NCBI GenBank assembly: GCA_015501585.1 | Contig: JADNRY010000245.1 | Coordinates: 1-64,000, forward strand | Source: Rhodocollybia butyracea | Lineage: Eukaryota > Basidiomycota > Agaricomycetes > Agaricales > Omphalotaceae | Length of the DNA: 64,000 nt | Reading direction: 5' to 3' | Part shown: one piece after another, positions 60,553-64,000 of the stretch | Numbering within the stretch: position 1 is the stretch's first letter | How the letters are laid out: each line of letters starts with the position of its first letter | Program-made: the position numbers and the translations under genes | Notes under the pieces: model-generated | What the model was told of the DNA's origin: nothing | Database searches by the model: none | What the model saw: the letters and a program-made list of their open reading frames with translations, nothing else

Positions 60553-62256
60553 TCAACCCCAATACCCGCCCCCACCTCCACCTTGCGCACCCTGAGCCAC
60601 CCACGCCGCAGAAGACGTATACCCATGTCCAGGCCCTTGAGCAGGCACTCTGGACGGGTTATAACCACCACCATTATTAGCACCAAACCGTCCCTCGAAC
60701 GGAGTACCCGGCAACGACGTGGAATGATGCGGATGACGACGTTCGTTGGAGTCGACAGGAACGAGAGGGAAATAGCCGCCACTCGAAGACCCAGAATGAG
60801 ATGCAGATAGAGGAGGAGAATGGAATGGGCTTCCGGGATGTGGGTGATGCGGCGAATGCGGTGGGTGCTGTAATTGGATGTGTAGGTTGTGGAGATGTGG
60901 GTGGGAGGTTCGGGAAGAGAGTGGCCTGCCAGACGGCGTACCAGGACCAGTTAGACCGCTCAAGTCGATGTTCATCGGAGGAGGCATTTCCGAAACGGGA
61001 CTTGTTGATATGGGTAGACCAGAAGTGAGTGGAAGATACGGTGCGCTGGCGCTGGCGGAGTTGAGATCAAGATGTGCGTAGGAAAGTTACTCCCGCCTCC
61101 TGCGCTGCTACTGGTATACGACGATTCGAGGTCTTGCACTGGCGAAGGCGAAGACGAGGAAGATAACGAAGGCGACGGCGCGGTAGGAATGGAGTAGCCA
61201 TGAACCGAGGGCGAACGGTGGGGCATTTGAGGGTACGGGGTTGCAGAAGTAGGAGGGGAATTGTAAGAATTATAAGGATAGCTATTGTAAGGATGATGGT
61301 GGTGGGGGTGAGAATGAAACCGATCATACCCACCGTTTTCGTTGCGTGAATAAGGACCTAAAAGAATCGAGTCAGCGAGATTCGGGTCGAACGAGCGAAT
61401 CGTGCATAAAATAAAAAGCTTACCGGCATCGCCGTCCATGGAACCTAGGAGAACGAAGAAAGCAGACGCGTTAGAAATGGATAACAGAGCAACAAAAGCG
61501 TACTCACCATCCTCTGACTTGAACTCCTTCTTCCGAACAAGATACGGATCAGGAAGATCAGGAAAGCCCGACAGGCCAAGTTGGTTAGACTGATGAGCGA
61601 GGCCAGGATACATGGCTACGAGTTGTCAGTAAAAAACGAGGAAGAGGACGTTTGAACGAAAACACTAACCATCGTTTCCTGCGCCTTCGTAGCCTGTCGA
61701 AGTTCCTGGACGCGCTCTTGAGCGACGTGTTCCGTTACCTCCAGCACCTCCAGCACCGCCAGCTGCAGTTCCGTCTTGGGAGCCTCTGCCACTACGAGTG
61801 GAACCACCTTGAGCGGCAGCTTGTTTATTGGCTGCAGCCATAGAAGCATGAACGCGACCTAGGTCACGCATCATACGCTCGTTCATTTCAGCTTTGTCGG
61901 CGTGAACAGTCTGAGCATGTTGGCGAAGATTGTCAAGGCTAAAAGACGAGGTGAGCGACGATTCAGGCAAATAGAAGGGCTACTCACCGAGAAAAGTTCT
62001 TGGAACAATGGCAAGTAAATGGTCTCTCTCCAGTGTGCTTTCTGATATGCCGAGCGAGATGTTCCGAGCGAGAAAAGACCATACGACAGTCTCCAAAGTT
62101 GCGACATTGGAAAGTTTTCGACGGCGTTGGACGAGTACGCTTGGTCGCGGTGGGGCTGGACGGAATATTATTTGTAGAGGAATTAGTGGCGGATGTAGCG
62201 GATATTAGCGCCATCTTGGAATCCTCAGGGGAGTCTCCAGGAGGGATATTGTCCAT
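60553..62256 (-). CDS. C2H2 zinc-finger transcription factor
   Basis: Start at 62256 ([15 protein letters not shown]). A basic lead-in ([14 protein letters not shown]) is followed by two zinc fingers: [24 protein letters not shown] and [21 protein letters not shown], joined by the TGERPF linker. An intron splits the second finger. The fingers match the Adr1/Msn2-like pair used by basidiomycetes. Downstream exons are low-complexity: Ala/Gly/Arg-rich ([16 protein letters not shown]), then a [14 protein letters not shown] region rich in Pro/His/Ser, and a C-terminal domain with GYWG just before the stop at 60553. Introns near 61620, 61513, 61440 and 61375 fit; the junction at ~61080 has an unclear phase. 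Expected: sequence-specific DNA binding in the nucleus. Confidence 0.75.
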
Positions 62257-63658
62257 TTCAGGTACAGGCCTATGTTATAGTTGCTCGGTCCAGAAGAAAA
62301 AAACTGCAGTCAGGAACGTCTAGCAGAAACTGCGAGGCGTTGTGGAGCTGAGCTAGGAACGGACAGAATTGTTCAGAGCGCAAAAGCAGGAACAAGGTAC
62401 TGCCTTGTTATGTACTCGCCAGGAACACCGAGAAAAAGAAAGGAAGATGGACGTTCACTGTAAACCTCTGATGGAAATTAGCGGACTTTCAATCGGCACT
62501 GCCTCCGTACCTGGGGACCCGGGACACCACGGAATTTATCGGCAAGAATATTTCCCGACGGCGTTTGCCTTGACTCGCCAAATTCAAGTTTATTGTCAAC
62601 GTCGCGTCCAGAAAATATTCAGCGCTGCACATGCTGCTGCCTCCAGCGAGCTTTAATACCAACGAAGATTCCATGTTATCCGGACTCCGAGCTATAGCCT
62701 AATTCCTGGATTCTTGGTAAATTTCAAGTGCATAGGCCTCTCCGGAATTCTGAGCCGTTTTAGCTGTCACCCCATTCGCGGAGGTGTTATCGATACGTCT
62801 TCGAAGAGTGCCCAAAGCCTCGTAGAGTCACCGAGTTACAGCACCCGAGTGAGTTCAACTCCCGCGTTACCAGCCCTGCGGCCTGCGTGTTCTATACCAA
62901 TTTTTTTTAAAAAAATCAAGCTATAGCGAGAAGCAAAGTAACTCAAGTCTTTGAGATTCTGCTGCTCAATCTCTTACATTTTTTGTGCATTTCCTCCATC
63001 CTAAACTTTCTACAAGCTTGTTGTGGCTGCAAGGTGGCATATCAAAGGAATCTTCATGGATCGATAAAGTTTGATATGACCCATGCTGCCCAATGCAAAA
63101 CATCATCAACACTCTCTCCTCCTACGCACGCGTGTCTGACAGCCCAGATGACCTTGCACCAATCGCCAGCGAATAGTGTCAGGTAGTGTCACTTTTTCTA
63201 CATTAAACATCAAAATAAATACTGATATTTTCGCTTTCCAAGTGGCATGAAAAGCCACGTCGCTTCTCTCCATGTCGTGATGGCCTCGTATCGCGGCAGA
63301 CTAGTGATGGGGCTGCTTCCCGAATATAACTCGTTCATATAAATCGGTAGCCCGCCTCATAAACGACACTTCGTCTTATGAGAATCTACCCACCGCAACA
63401 CCCCGGATCTTATCATCGATGTATCTATAGAGAACCTATCACACAAGCCGCAATCTAATTGGCCTTGGTCTAGTATCAACGGGAAATGGCCCCAGGTCAT
63501 CGCGTTCAAGTTGACTTTTACGCGTTTAAAAAATACGAACAAACGCAAAAAATTCACCCTTCGAGTTCACTTGGAGCTGAGTACAGCAAGAACGGCCGCA
63601 AATATAATTAAATAGCCCCCAGGTCATCCCGTTCCTTGAAGTGCATTGATCTACGTAG
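62257..63658. other. Upstream region of the zinc-finger gene; no other gene
   Basis: About 1.4 kb without a supportable gene. Near 63491 and 63617 the short phrase CCCAGGTCATC(G/C)CGTTC occurs twice, a minor repeat. Confidence 0.4.
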
Positions 63659-64000
63659 GTATCGCATCCTTCAAAACAACTACTTTATCTCGAAACTTCT
63701 CCCTTATTGCAGTCCAGTACGGAACACATAACAAATGAATACAGTAGGCAAACGAGCTGGGTATCGCATCTTTCGAAACAGCTACTTCCTCTCGAAACTT
63801 CTCCCTTATTGCAGCGCAGTGCGGAACACAAGCCAATAACAAGTGGATAACAGTAGGCGAAGGAGCTACTAGTACAATAATCATCCCAGGCCAACGCATC
63901 GTGCGGAACACAAGCCAATAACAGTGAAAACGGTAGGCGAAAGAGCTACGATAATCATTCCAGGCCAACGCGTAGTACGGAACGGAACGTAAGCCAATAA
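63659..64000. repeat. Tandem repeat array running off the window
   Basis: Units of about 101 bp begin GTATCGCATC(C/T)TTC and contain ACTTCTCCCTTATTGCAG, GTGCGGAACACAAGCCAATAAC and CAGTAGGCAAACGAGC; two or three are recognisable, then shorter overlapping pieces reuse the last part (GCGGAACACAAGCCAATAAC, GAAAGAGCTACGATAATCAT). The array continues past 64000. No ORF is shared across units. Confidence 0.7.

Overview
This window looks like nuclear DNA of a mushroom-forming basidiomycete (Agaricomycetes). The evidence is gene style and gene content. Genes are broken by many 40-60 nt GT-AG introns and tiny exons. They include a TET/JBP-type dioxygenase, tyrosine-kinase-like kinases of the agaric type, an EF-hand/ZZ protein, a GH92 mannosidase, a CVNH lectin-like protein, a MEK-type MAP kinase kinase and a C2H2 factor with very basic/Ser/Pro-rich flanks. 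I see no rRNA, convincing tRNA or CRISPR, and no complete retrotransposon.

Layout. 1-8693: one large mobile element bounded by ~200 bp terminal inverted repeats built from repeated TTTCTCGCAAGTT units. It carries a decayed BTB-domain gene, a frameshifted integrase-core (rve, D-D-E) transposase, an apparently intact TET/JBP-like 2OG-Fe(II) dioxygenase and a novel acidic/disordered gene. 9.1-17.2 kb: secreted protein with a DUF3472-like fold, a 74-residue six-cysteine secreted protein assembled from 13-14 nt micro-exons, an EF-hand/ZZ zinc-finger protein and a possible second small secreted protein. 19.7-23.3 kb: secreted GH92 alpha-mannosidase. 24-28.4 kb: a decayed kinase-associated relic, then a two-CVNH-domain protein with a long helical tail. 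28.8-34.9 kb: a ~3 kb tandem duplication carrying two TKL kinase genes, each with its own frameshift. 34.9-38.4 kb: PMP20-type peroxiredoxin ending in SKL, then a MEK/Ste7-like MAPKK. 38.4-50 kb: gene-poor, with a pure 217-nt poly(A) insertion flanked by direct repeats, a small intact orphan gene, and relics of an O-methyltransferase, a siderophore-type transporter and an unrecognised gene. 50.7-53.1 kb: Dal5-like (allantoate permease family) transporter. 53-57 kb: no recognisable gene. 57.3-62.3 kb: a Ser/Pro/Gly-rich gene and a C2H2 transcription factor, both on the minus strand. 63.6-64 kb: a tandem repeat array running off the window end.

The genes are not arranged as one pathway; this is a mosaic of conserved housekeeping or signalling genes (MAPKK, peroxiredoxin, zinc finger factor, GH92) separated by accessory, duplicated and decaying sequence. 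The most unusual unit is the left-hand element, which couples a transposase of the integrase-core type with a DNA-modification-type dioxygenase. Many lesions reported here are single-base indels read from sequence alone; some could be assembly errors.
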